Shown: positions 1 to 5,474 of the stretch, piece by piece | Layout of the letters: each line of letters begins with the position of its first letter | Numbering within the stretch: the first letter of the stretch is position 1 | Assembly (NCBI GenBank): GCA_023264755.1 | Contig: JAHFVB010000366.1 | Span: 1 to 5,474, forward strand | From: Mycobacterium sp. | GTDB taxonomy: Bacteria > Actinomycetota > Actinomycetes > Mycobacteriales > Mycobacteriaceae | Length of the DNA stretch: 5,474 nt | Reading direction: 5' to 3' | Notes under the pieces: generated by a model | What the model saw: the letters and a program-made list of their open reading frames with translations, nothing else | Databases searched by the model: none | What the model was told of the DNA's origin: nothing | Position numbers and translations under genes: made by a program

Positions 1-1244
1 GTGTCGACCAGGAACATGCGGCCGGGTTGCAGCCGCATCTTCTTGACGACGGTCGACGGGTCGAGGTTCAGCACGCCGGCCTCCGACGCCATCACCACGA
101 GTCCGTCCTGGGTGACCCAGATGCGCGACGGCCGCAGTCCGTTGCGGTCGAGCACCGCGCCGATGACCGTGCCGTCGGTGAAGCACACCGCGGCCGGTCC
201 GTCCCATGGCTCCATCAGCGACGAGTGGTACTCGTAGAAGGCGCGCCGCGCCGGATCCATCGACTCGTGGCGTTCCCACGCCTCGGGGATCATCATCAGC
301 ACCGCGTGCGGCAGGCTGCGTCCGCCGAGGTGGAGCAGTTCGAGCACCTCGTCGAAGCGAGCGGTGTCGGAGGCCCCCGGGGTACAGACCGGGAAGATCT
401 TGTCGACGTCGTCGTACGAGCCGAATACGTCGGTGTGGATCAGCGCTTCGCGCGCCCGCATCCAGTTCTCGTTCCCGGTCACGGTGTTGATTTCGCCGTT
501 GTGTGCGACGCGCCGGAAGGGGTGCGCCAGCGGCCAGGAGGGGAACGTGTTGGTGGAGAAGCGCGAGTGCACGATGCCCAGGGCGCTGGTCAGCCGCTCG
601 TCCTGCAGGTCCAGGTAGAACGCCCGCAGCTGCGGGGTGGTGAGCATGCCCTTGTAGACGAACGTCTGGCCGGAAAGGCTTGGGAAGTACACGGTTTCCC
701 GGCCCGGACCGTCCTGACCGGGGCCCTTGGTGCCGAGCTCGTGCTCGGCGCGCTTGCGCACGACGTAGGCGCGGCGTTCCAGGTCCATGCCAGAAGCGCC
801 GCCGAGGAAGACCTGGCGGAACGTCGGCATGGCGTCGCGGGCGAGTGCGCCCAGGGACGAATCGTCGGTCGGCACGTCGCGCCAGCCGAGCAGTTCCAAC
901 CCCTCGGCCTCGGCGATCTTCGCGACGGACTCACACGCCGCGGCGGCATCCCGCGACGACTGCGGCAGGAACGCGATGCCGGTGGCGTAGCTGCCCTCTG
1001 CGGGCAACTCGAAGTCGACCACCGCACGTAGGAACGCATCGGGCACCTGGAGCAGGATTCCCGCGCCGTCGCCGGTGTTCGGTTCGGCCCCCTGGGCCCC
1101 CCGGTGCTCCAGGTTCAACAGTGCGGTGATGGCCTTGTCCACGATGTCGCGGCTGCGACGCCCATGGATGTCGGCGACCATCGCGACACCGCATGAGTCG
1201 TGCTCATACGCGGGGTTGTACAGCCCTTGTTTTTGGGGCGCCAT
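1..1244 (-). CDS. gltB: Glutamate synthase (GOGAT) large subunit, N-terminal part
   Basis: Large (alpha) subunit of cytoplasmic glutamate synthase, which with GltD turns glutamine plus 2-oxoglutarate into two glutamates. Only the first 414 residues are present, of about 1,500 usual for the family; the rest lies beyond position 1. The visible part is the class-II glutamine amidotransferase domain. HDSCGVAM places the nucleophile at Cys18, so residues 1-17 would be the propeptide removed by maturation. Further family motifs are [11 protein letters not shown] (44-54), NTGDGAGIL (56-64), RFSTN (228-232), HNGEINT (248-254), DGPAA (348-352) and DRNGLRPSR (366-374). The window ends in MFLVD, a conserved GltB stretch. 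The start is the ATG at 1244-1242, with GGGTAGG five bases upstream and the N-terminus at the expected distance from Cys18. No frameshift is seen. gltD would be expected downstream but is outside. The protein closely resembles mycobacterial GltB from memory. Confidence 0.97.
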   Translation of the reverse strand, partial: MAPQKQGLYNPAYEHDSCGVAMVADIHGRRSRDIVDKAITALLNLEHRGAQGAEPNTGDGAGILLQVPDAFLRAVVDFELPAEGSYATGIAFLPQSSRDAAAACESVAKIAEAEGLELLGWRDVPTDDSSLGALARDAMPTFRQVFLGGASGMDLERRAYVVRKRAEHELGTKGPGQDGPGRETVYFPSLSGQTFVYKGMLTTPQLRAFYLDLQDERLTSALGIVHSRFSTNTFPSWPLAHPFRRVAHNGEINTVTGNENWMRAREALIHTDVFGSYDDVDKIFPVCTPGASDTARFDEVLELLHLGGRSLPHAVLMMIPEAWERHESMDPARRAFYEYHSSLMEPWDGPAAVCFTDGTVIGAVLDRNGLRPSRIWVTQDGLVVMASEAGVLNLDPSTVVKKMRLQPGRMFLVD

Positions 1245-1284
1245 TCCCACCTACCCTTTTCCAACACGCCTTGGACCCGACACG

Positions 1285-1321
1285 GAAGCCGCTGTGCACG
1301 ACAGCCGTCTGTTCCGGCTTC
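1285..1321 (-). promoter_or_regulatory. Stem-loop in the gltB leader
   Basis: On the minus strand GAAGCCG (1321-1315) pairs perfectly with CGGCTTC (1291-1285). Nested inside, CTGT (1304-1301) pairs with ACAG (1295-1292) around a five-base loop. The structure lies about 40 nt before the gltB start codon, within the predicted leader. No known riboswitch family was recognised, so a regulatory role is inference from position only. Confidence 0.3.
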
Positions 1322-1390
1322 TTACCGGCGTCTGCCTGCCTGGGCGAAGGGGTGCCTTTGTGCAGCACTGAACGACGGGCCTTGTCCCAT
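1322..1390 (-). other. Possible short upstream ORF (22 codons) in the gltB leader
   Basis: Reading leftwards, ATG at 1390-1388 opens a 22-codon frame ending in TAA at 1324-1322. The peptide, MGQGPSFSAAQ then RHPFAQAGRRR, contains three Gln, the substrate of the downstream enzyme. GAGGCG lies only two bases before the ATG, so ribosome binding is doubtful. The stop directly abuts the first arm of the leader hairpin at 1285-1321, a geometry seen in attenuators. Chance is a serious alternative for a frame this short. Confidence 0.2.
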
Positions 1391-1409
1391 TCGCCTCGAG
1401 TGGTGAAAC

Positions 1410-1438
1410 GATATGACAAACACCGCCTGACATGCCAA
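1410..1438 (-). promoter_or_regulatory. Candidate gltB promoter
   Basis: On the minus strand, TTGGCA (1438-1433) resembles a -35 box at five of six bases. A 17-base spacer separates it from CATATC (1415-1410), a weaker -10 match at three of six. The pair lies in the AT-richer part of the gap and would give a gltB leader of about 160 nt. An alternative -10 is GATACT at 1447-1442, which has no clear -35. The region is the likely promoter site; the exact element is uncertain. Confidence 0.4.
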
Positions 1439-1467
1439 CTTAGTATCACCTAACTAGCTGAGGGCGA

Positions 1468-1502
1468 CGGTACTGGGCGGTACGGTCAAGATCGCGCCGT
1501 AC
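1468..1502. repeat. CGGTAC direct and inverted repeats upstream of gltB
   Basis: CGGTAC occurs at 1468-1473 and again at 1478-1483, exactly one helical turn apart. GTACGG at 1480-1485 is also the left arm of an inverted repeat with CCGTAC at 1497-1502 around an 11-base centre. The cluster lies about 30-65 bp upstream of the candidate -35 of gltB, where an activator or repressor might bind. The regulator is not identifiable from the sequence. Confidence 0.3.
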
Positions 1503-1560
1503 GTCACTCAATGGCGTTGGGCCCGTTGGGCTTTCGCATGATCCGAGCGGTCGAGCCGAA

Positions 1561-1592
1561 GGGCGGGGCCAGATCGCCCCTCGAGGCCGCCC
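1561..1592 (-). terminator. GC-rich hairpin downstream of the copper ATPase gene
   Basis: On the minus strand GGGCGG (1592-1587) pairs with CCGCCC (1566-1561). The stem extends by CC/GG past a two-base bulge, enclosing a loop of about 14 bases. It lies about 70 bp after the ATPase stop codon. No T-tract follows, which is common for mycobacterial terminators but makes the call weak. It could equally be a chance GC-rich palindrome. Confidence 0.35.
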
Positions 1593-1661
1593 CGAACCAT
1601 AGTTTGCTAACCCTTACACGACGACCTCCCAGGCTGTGCCGATACCAGTGCTTTAGTTTGC

Positions 1662-3719
1662 TCAAAGCCTGACCGCTTTCTTAGAGACGGCCCGGTCCCC
1701 GGAGTCGGCGCCGGAGTCCGGACTCAGGTCCATCCGCCGGAGCAACTGGGCGTTCAACGCGACGACGACCGTCGACATCGACATGAGCAATGCTCCTACC
1801 GACATCGGCATGACGAAGCCCACCGGAGCCAGCACCCCGGCCGCCAACGGCACGGCCACCAGGTTGTAACCCGCTGCCCACCAAAGGTTCTGCTGCATTT
1901 TGCGGTAGGACGCCCGCGACAGCGCAATCGCCGAGCGCACCAAACGCGGATCCGAGCCGGCCAGGATCACCCCCGCCGAGCCGATCGCGACGTCCGTTCC
2001 GGCGCCGATCGCGAGACCGACATCGGCCTGCGCCAACGCGGGGGCATCGTTCACCCCGTCGCCGACCATGGCGACCGTGCGCCCCTCGCGCTGCAGGGCG
2101 GCGACCTTTGCCGCCTTGTCCTCCGGCCGGACCTGCGCGTAGCGCCGATCGATGCCCAGTTCGAGGCCCACCGCCCTCGCGACCGGCTCGGCGTCGCCTG
2201 TGATCATCACCACCTCGATACCCAACCGGTTCAGCTCCTCCACGGCCTGGCGGGACTCGTCGCGCACCTCGTCGGCCACCGCGAGCGCGCCCACCACCTC
2301 GCCATCCACCAGCACGTGAAGCACCGTGGAGCCCGCCGCAGTCCAGGGCTCCGTCTCGGGCAACGCGACCGAGCCGGTCTCCGCCAGCAGTCCCGGCCCG
2401 CCGACGCGCACCACGCGGCCGGCCACGACCGCCGTCACGCCCAAAGCCGGTGTCGAGCTGAACTCCTCGGCGGTGGCCACGGCGACTTCGCTGGCGCCGG
2501 CGGCGGTGACGATCGCCCTGGCCAGCGGGTGTTCGGAGTCCGCCTCGGCCGCCGCGGCAGCAGCGAGCACGGCGGCCTCGGTCCAGCCAGGGCTCGCGAC
2601 GAGCGCCGTGACCGCGGGCTCGCCCTTGGTCAGCGTTCCGGTCTTGTCGAACACCACGGTGTCGACGGTGCGCATGGTCTCGAGTGCCATCCGGTCCTTG
2701 ACGATGATGCCGGCGCGGGCCGCCCGTTCGGTGGCGATGGACACGACCAGCGGGATGGCTAGACCAAGGGCGTGCGGGCAGGCGATGACCAGCACGGTGA
2801 TGGTGCGAATCACCGCTTGCTGGGGCAGCCCGACGACGCCCCACACGACCGCGGTCACGAGCGCCGACCCCAGTGCGAACCAGAACAGCCAGCCCGCGGC
2901 CCGGTCGGCCAGTCGCTGGGCTCGCGACGACGAGTTCTGCGCCTCGGCGACCAGGCGCTGGATGCCCGCCAGCGCGGTGTCGGAACCGACGGCGCTGACC
3001 TCGACGCGAAGCCCGGAGTCGGTGGCGACGGTGCCCGCCACGACCGCGTCGCCGACGCCCCGCAGAACCGGTCGGGACTCACCGGTCACCATCGACTCGT
3101 CGACGTCTGCGGCGCCCGCGACGATCCGGCCGTCGGCCGGGACGCTACCGCCCGGCCGGACGATGACCAGGTCGCCGACGCGAAGGTCGGCGGGGGCGAC
3201 GGTGGTGATCCGGTCGCCCTCCGGCCCGGACTCGACGCGCTCGGCGGTGTCGGGCAACAGCGCCGCCAACGCATCCAACGCCGAGGACGTCTGGGCCAGC
3301 GACCGCATTTCGATCCAGTGGCCAAGCAGCATGATGACGATCAGGAGGGCGAGCTCCCACCAGAAGTCGAGCTCGTGATGCAGCAGCCCCAGGGCGGCGC
3401 CCCAGGACGCCACGAAGGCAACGGTGATCGCCAGCCCGATCAGCAGCATCATCCCCGGAGTGCGCGAACGTATTTCGTCGCGCGCTCCCTTCAGAAACGG
3501 TTGCCCACCCCACAGGTACATCACGGTGCCGAGCACCGGCGATACCCAGGGGAGCACCGGACCACCCGGCAGCGGGTAGCCGAGGATCATCGCGAACATT
3601 CCGGACAGCGCCACCGTCGGGATGGCCAGCACCAGCATGATCCAGAACAGTCGGCGAAACCGCGCGACGTGATCGGCGTGGTGCGCGTGACCGGCATGCT
3701 CTGCGTGGTCGTGGTTCAT
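1662..3719 (-). CDS. copB: CopB-like P1B-type copper/silver-exporting ATPase
   Basis: Inner-membrane ATPase expected to pump copper (or silver) out of the cytoplasm. Residue numbers here count from the upstream ATG at 3731. Visible are a His-rich metal-binding tail (7-21, seven His and no CxxC heavy-metal domain), membrane helices at about 30-50, 60-75, 92-117, 123-140, 280-300 and 308-332, the actuator motif TGES (216-219), CPH in the translocation helix (318-320), phosphorylation site DKTGT (Asp362), nucleotide-site HP (401-402), TGD (511-513), the hinge GDGVND (557-562), and GYN (621-623) and MSMST (650-654) in the last two helices. CPH with a His-rich tail and MSMST fits the CopB (P1B-3) class rather than CPC-type CopA. 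The length of 685-689 residues is usual and all catalytic motifs are intact. ATG at 3719 is preferred because the ATG at 3731 lies inside the predicted -10 box. Divergent from the ClC gene; likely derepressed by copper through the operator at 3730-3746. Metal preference (Cu+, Cu2+ or Ag+) is not determined. Confidence 0.93.
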   Translation of the reverse strand: MNHDHAEHAGHAHHADHVARFRRLFWIMLVLAIPTVALSGMFAMILGYPLPGGPVLPWVSPVLGTVMYLWGGQPFLKGARDEIRSRTPGMMLLIGLAITVAFVASWGAALGLLHHELDFWWELALLIVIMLLGHWIEMRSLAQTSSALDALAALLPDTAERVESGPEGDRITTVAPADLRVGDLVIVRPGGSVPADGRIVAGAADVDESMVTGESRPVLRGVGDAVVAGTVATDSGLRVEVSAVGSDTALAGIQRLVAEAQNSSSRAQRLADRAAGWLFWFALGSALVTAVVWGVVGLPQQAVIRTITVLVIACPHALGLAIPLVVSIATERAARAGIIVKDRMALETMRTVDTVVFDKTGTLTKGEPAVTALVASPGWTEAAVLAAAAAAEADSEHPLARAIVTAAGASEVAVATAEEFSSTPALGVTAVVAGRVVRVGGPGLLAETGSVALPETEPWTAAGSTVLHVLVDGEVVGALAVADEVRDESRQAVEELNRLGIEVVMITGDAEPVARAVGLELGIDRRYAQVRPEDKAAKVAALQREGRTVAMVGDGVNDAPALAQADVGLAIGAGTDVAIGSAGVILAGSDPRLVRSAIALSRASYRKMQQNLWWAAGYNLVAVPLAAGVLAPVGFVMPMSVGALLMSMSTVVVALNAQLLRRMDLSPDSGADSGDRAVSKKAVRL

Positions 3720-3726
3720 GAAAAAG

Positions 3727-3732
3727 AGCATA
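3727..3732 (-). promoter_or_regulatory. Predicted -10 box of the copper ATPase gene, leaderless start
   Basis: TATGCT (3732-3727, minus strand) matches the mycobacterial -10 pattern TANNNT. Seven bases separate it from the ATG at 3719, so transcription would begin at the A of the start codon and give a leaderless mRNA. Neither ATG (3731 or 3719) has a well-spaced Shine-Dalgarno: the G run at 3738-3733 is one base from the former and 13 from the latter. No convincing -35 is seen. Confidence 0.55.
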
Positions 3733-3746
3733 CCCCCCTGGGGTAT
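3730..3746. promoter_or_regulatory. CsoR-type copper operator
   Basis: ATACCCCCCTGGGGTAT is a perfect inverted repeat with 7-bp arms (ATACCCC and GGGGTAT) around a 3-base centre. It matches the general form of CsoR operators, an A/T-flanked C run facing a G run. It overlaps the predicted -10 of the ATPase gene and extends into its spacer, so a bound repressor would block that promoter. It ends about 30 bp before the -10 of the divergent ClC gene and may affect it too. No csoR gene is in the window, so the regulator must be encoded elsewhere. Confidence 0.7.
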
Positions 3747-3777
3747 CTTTGCGGTGAGCTCGCTCGGTCCGCGCTGT

Positions 3778-3783
3778 TAACAT
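3778..3783 (+). promoter_or_regulatory. Predicted -10 box of the ClC-cupin gene, leaderless start
   Basis: TAACAT fits TANNNT and is followed by exactly seven bases and then the ATG at 3791, the same geometry as the divergent ATPase promoter. No Shine-Dalgarno precedes the ATG, which supports a leaderless transcript. No recognisable -35 stands 17 bases upstream. Confidence 0.5.
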
Positions 3784-3790
3784 CCGGCCC

Positions 3791-5474
3791 ATGCCCGAAG
3801 CTCGCGGTACCGGCGGCCGGGTGGGCGCATTCGTCCGCAATTCCGGATACCTGCGCAAGTGGTTGATCCTCGGGATTTCCATCGGGATCATCGCCGGACT
3901 CGGCGCGGTGGTCTTCTATCTCGCCCTGGACTACGCCGGGCAGCTGCTGCTGGGTTACCTCGGCGGCTACCACCCGCCAACGGCGGCCGGCGACGGCGGC
4001 CGTCCGGGCTCGGCGGGCTACTCCCGGGCGTGGGCCATCCCACTGGTCACGTTCGGCGGCGCGCTGCTGTCGGCGATCATCGTCGCCAAGTTCGCCCCAG
4101 AAGCCGAGGGCCACGGCACCGACAGCGCCATCGAAGCCGTCCACACCGACCCGCGTTCCATCCGAGCCAGGGCGGTGCTGGTGAAGATGGTGTCCAGCGC
4201 GTTGACCATCGGCTCCGGCGGGTCGGCCGGCCGCGAAGGTCCCACCGCCCAGATCTCGGCGGGGTTCGGTTCGCTACTCGCCCGCAGGCTGGACCTGTCC
4301 GACGCCGACGGCCGCGTCGCGGTCTCCCTGGGCATCGGCTCGGGCATCGGGGCCATCTTCGGAGCCCCACTGGGCGGCGCCGTGCTCGCCGCGTCGATCG
4401 TCTACCGCGAGGACTTCGACTACCGCTCGTTGATCCCCGGCTTCATCACCTCGGGCACCGCGTACACGGTCTACGGCCTGTGCCTCGGGTTCGACGGGCT
4501 GTTCGGATCGGTGGTGCCCAACTACGTCTTCGACCCGGCCCAGCTCGGCTGGTTCGTGCTCATCGGAATCTGCGCTGCCGCAGTCGGATACCTCTATGCG
4601 CGGACGTTCTACGCCACCGTCGCGCTGACCAAGCGGCTGCCCGGCGGCAAGGTGCTCAAACCCGCCGTCGGCGGATTGCTCGTCGGGCTGCTGGCCTTGG
4701 CCATCCCGCAAGTCCTGTCCAGTGGCTACGGCTGGGTTCAGTTCGCCACCGCGACCGACAGCCTGGCGAAGATCCCGCTGTGGATCGTGCTGATCCTGCC
4801 GTTCGCGAAGATCCTTGCGACGTCGCTGTCGATCGGCAGCGGCGGCTCCGGCGGCATCTTCGGGCCGGGAATCGTCATCGGCGCCTTCGTCGGCGCCGCT
4901 ATCTGGCAGTTGGCCGATCTGGCCGGGCTTCCCGGAATTCCCAACGGGCCAGGGGTTTTCGTCGTCGTCGCGATGATGGCGTGCTTCGGCAGCGTGGCGC
5001 ACGCACCGTTGGCGGTAATGATCATGGTGGCCGAGATGACCAGTTCGTTCTCGGTACTGCCTGGCGCGATGATCACCGTCGGCATCGCCTACCTGCTGAT
5101 CACCCGAACCGACGTGTCGATGTACAAGTCGCAGCGGCTCAACCGCGAAACCGCCGCAGCCGAACGAGCCGGAACCCCCCGGAAGGACAGGAAGTACCGA
5201 GCCATGACCCTCCAGCGCAGCAAGCACGTCGCCTCCCTGAAGAACGGCACGATCGTCGCCGAATCCGACCTCGGGTCCATCACCCGAGTGACGGCCGACG
5301 ACCTGCCGATCCTGACGGGCATGTCGATCAAGCGAATCGTGCTCAACCCCGGGGCGATGCGGACCCCCCACTGGCACGCCAACGCCAACGAGCTGACCTA
5401 CTGCCTATCCGGCACGTCGCTGGTCTCGGTCATCGACACCTACAACAAGTTCGCCAGCTTCACCATCACCGCGG
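3791..5474 (+). CDS. ClC-family chloride channel/transporter fused in frame to a cupin domain (3' end outside)
   Basis: The frame is open from the ATG at 3791 to the window edge (561 codons, no stop). Residues 1 to about 445 form a full-length ClC membrane core that moves chloride or a similar anion. Its pore motifs are GHGT (107-110, in place of the common GSGIP), GSGGSAGREGP (141-151) with gating Glu149, and GSGGSGGIFGP (349-359). The repeated IGSGGS at 140-145 and 348-353 reflects the two inverted halves of ClC. A charged linker (about 446-475) leads to a cupin with motif 1 complete: G521, H527, H529, E534 and G541, the usual metal ligands except the His of motif 2, which lies beyond the window. 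Around NPGAMRTPHWHANANELTY the tail resembles oxalate-decarboxylase-like cupins, so a second cupin domain may follow. Position 202 is Ser (ASIVYR) where relatives I recall have Glu (EVLYR). Context: divergent from a copper exporter. The main alternative is two genes split by a one-base difference at 5175-5180. The ClC assignment is firm; continuity of the fusion is less so. Confidence 0.8.
   Translation, partial: MPEARGTGGRVGAFVRNSGYLRKWLILGISIGIIAGLGAVVFYLALDYAGQLLLGYLGGYHPPTAAGDGGRPGSAGYSRAWAIPLVTFGGALLSAIIVAKFAPEAEGHGTDSAIEAVHTDPRSIRARAVLVKMVSSALTIGSGGSAGREGPTAQISAGFGSLLARRLDLSDADGRVAVSLGIGSGIGAIFGAPLGGAVLAASIVYREDFDYRSLIPGFITSGTAYTVYGLCLGFDGLFGSVVPNYVFDPAQLGWFVLIGICAAAVGYLYARTFYATVALTKRLPGGKVLKPAVGGLLVGLLALAIPQVLSSGYGWVQFATATDSLAKIPLWIVLILPFAKILATSLSIGSGGSGGIFGPGIVIGAFVGAAIWQLADLAGLPGIPNGPGVFVVVAMMACFGSVAHAPLAVMIMVAEMTSSFSVLPGAMITVGIAYLLITRTDVSMYKSQRLNRETAAAERAGTPRKDRKYRAMTLQRSKHVASLKNGTIVAESDLGSITRVTADDLPILTGMSIKRIVLNPGAMRTPHWHANANELTYCLSGTSLVSVIDTYNKFASFTITA
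5175..5180 (+). other. C6 run that decides whether ClC and cupin are fused
   Basis: Six C in a row lie in the linker, read as ACC CCC CGG. If one C were absent, the ClC frame would read GTPGRTGSTEP and stop at TGA 5205-5207. That stop overlaps the cupin ATG (5204-5206) as ATGA, a standard arrangement for coupled genes. The run is thus a plausible site of real indel variation, assembly error, or +1 ribosomal slippage at CCC-C. Confidence 0.6.
5189..5206 (+). promoter_or_regulatory. Shine-Dalgarno and possible internal start of the cupin
   Basis: AGGAAG (5189-5194) stands nine bases before an in-frame ATG at 5204 (Met472 of the long protein). This is a better ribosome site than any other start in the window has. 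It may let the cupin be made separately, or be a relic of when it was an independent gene. Confidence 0.45.
5204..5474 (+). other. Cupin domain, oxalate-decarboxylase-like, N-terminal part
   Basis: This is the cupin part of the long frame, which could also be a separate protein starting MTLQRSKHVASLKNG at Met472. It follows the motif-1 pattern G(X)5HXH(X)4E(X)6G exactly, which in the family binds Mn, Fe, Cu or another divalent metal. The lead-in ILTGMSIKRIVLNPG forms the first strands. Ninety residues are visible; motif 2 and any second cupin barrel lie beyond the right edge. Resemblance to bicupin oxalate decarboxylases is from memory, and the substrate is unknown. Without a signal peptide, and after the ClC core, it is expected in the cytoplasm. 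Confidence 0.8.

Larger units (their letters stand above)
1245..1661. other. Intergenic region between gltB and the copper ATPase gene
   Basis: This stretch of 417 bp has no convincing protein gene on either strand. It contains the gltB promoter and a leader of roughly 160 nt on the minus strand, a GC-rich hairpin behind the ATPase gene, CGGTAC-type repeats at 1468-1502, a 9-bp direct repeat at 1600-1608 and 1654-1662, and an AT-richer island around 1401-1460. Overlapping ORFs of 60-86 codons here have no recognisable domain and contradict one another. Confidence 0.8.

Noticed and set aside
27..1031. Long plus-strand frame opposite gltB
   Set aside because: It is the antisense of a clearly conserved gltB frame; its Arg/His/Gly-rich product shows no domain and is typical of high-GC shadow frames.
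1193..1453. Overlapping frames of 60-98 codons in the gltB leader, both strands
   Set aside because: They overlap one another and the gltB start, lack domains, and mostly lack ribosome sites.
1484..1489. TTGACC (minus strand) as a -35 box for gltB
   Set aside because: It is 36 bases from the nearest candidate -10 (GATACT at 1447-1442), far beyond a functional spacer.
1468..1502. GlnR box upstream of gltB
   Set aside because: The AC dinucleotides in the CGGTAC repeats are 8 bases apart, not the 9 expected from the AC-n9-AC pattern I recall.
3729..3731. ATG at 3731 as the ATPase start
   Set aside because: It lies inside the predicted -10 box and copper operator and has a G run only one base upstream; the ATG at 3719 fits a leaderless transcript. 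It adds only four residues (MLFF).
2326..3866. Two long plus-strand frames opposite the copper ATPase
   Set aside because: Low-complexity products antisense to a protein with every P-type ATPase motif.
4274..5377. 367-codon minus-strand frame opposite the ClC-cupin gene
   Set aside because: The product is rich in Asp, Gly, Arg and Gln with no membrane or domain pattern, while the plus strand encodes clear ClC and cupin motifs.
1..5474. tRNA, rRNA, CRISPR array, insertion sequence or att site
   Set aside because: No cloverleaf-like, tandem-spaced repeat, transposase or terminal inverted repeat signal was seen by eye.

Overview
The window is high-GC actinobacterial DNA, most likely from the Mycobacterium/Mycolicibacterium group. 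The case rests on a GltB N-terminus that closely resembles what I remember of mycobacterial GltB, on GC-rich third codon positions, and on start sites that look leaderless. No database was searched, so genus level is an inference.

Layout. (1) Positions 1-1244, minus strand: the first 414 residues of the large subunit of glutamate synthase (gltB), running off the left edge. (2) Positions 1245-1661: 417 bp without a convincing gene. It holds the gltB promoter and leader region, a GC-rich hairpin behind the next gene, short repeats and a possible 22-codon leader ORF. (3) Positions 1662-3719 (or 3731), minus strand: a complete CopB-like P1B-type copper/silver-exporting ATPase with a His-rich N-terminus and a CPH membrane motif. 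(4) Positions 3720-3790: a compact divergent promoter region with a 17-bp CsoR-type copper operator. (5) Positions 3791-5474, plus strand: a ClC-family chloride channel/transporter whose reading frame continues with no stop into an oxalate-decarboxylase-like cupin domain, running off the right edge.

The most unusual object is the ClC-cupin reading frame. ClC proteins often carry C-terminal regulatory domains such as CBS, but I know of no described ClC with a metal-binding cupin tail. Position matters too: the gene is divergent from a copper exporter, with a copper-type operator between them. In yeast, the ClC protein Gef1 supports copper loading beside the copper ATPase Ccc2, so a copper/chloride module is a reasonable hypothesis. 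Two cautions apply. The fusion hinges on a run of six C at 5175-5180; one C fewer would end the ClC at a TGA that overlaps the cupin ATG as ATGA. The cupin also has its own plausible Shine-Dalgarno and ATG at 5189-5206. The locus may therefore encode a fusion, a translationally coupled pair, or both.

gltB belongs to nitrogen assimilation and has no evident functional link to the metal/chloride genes.
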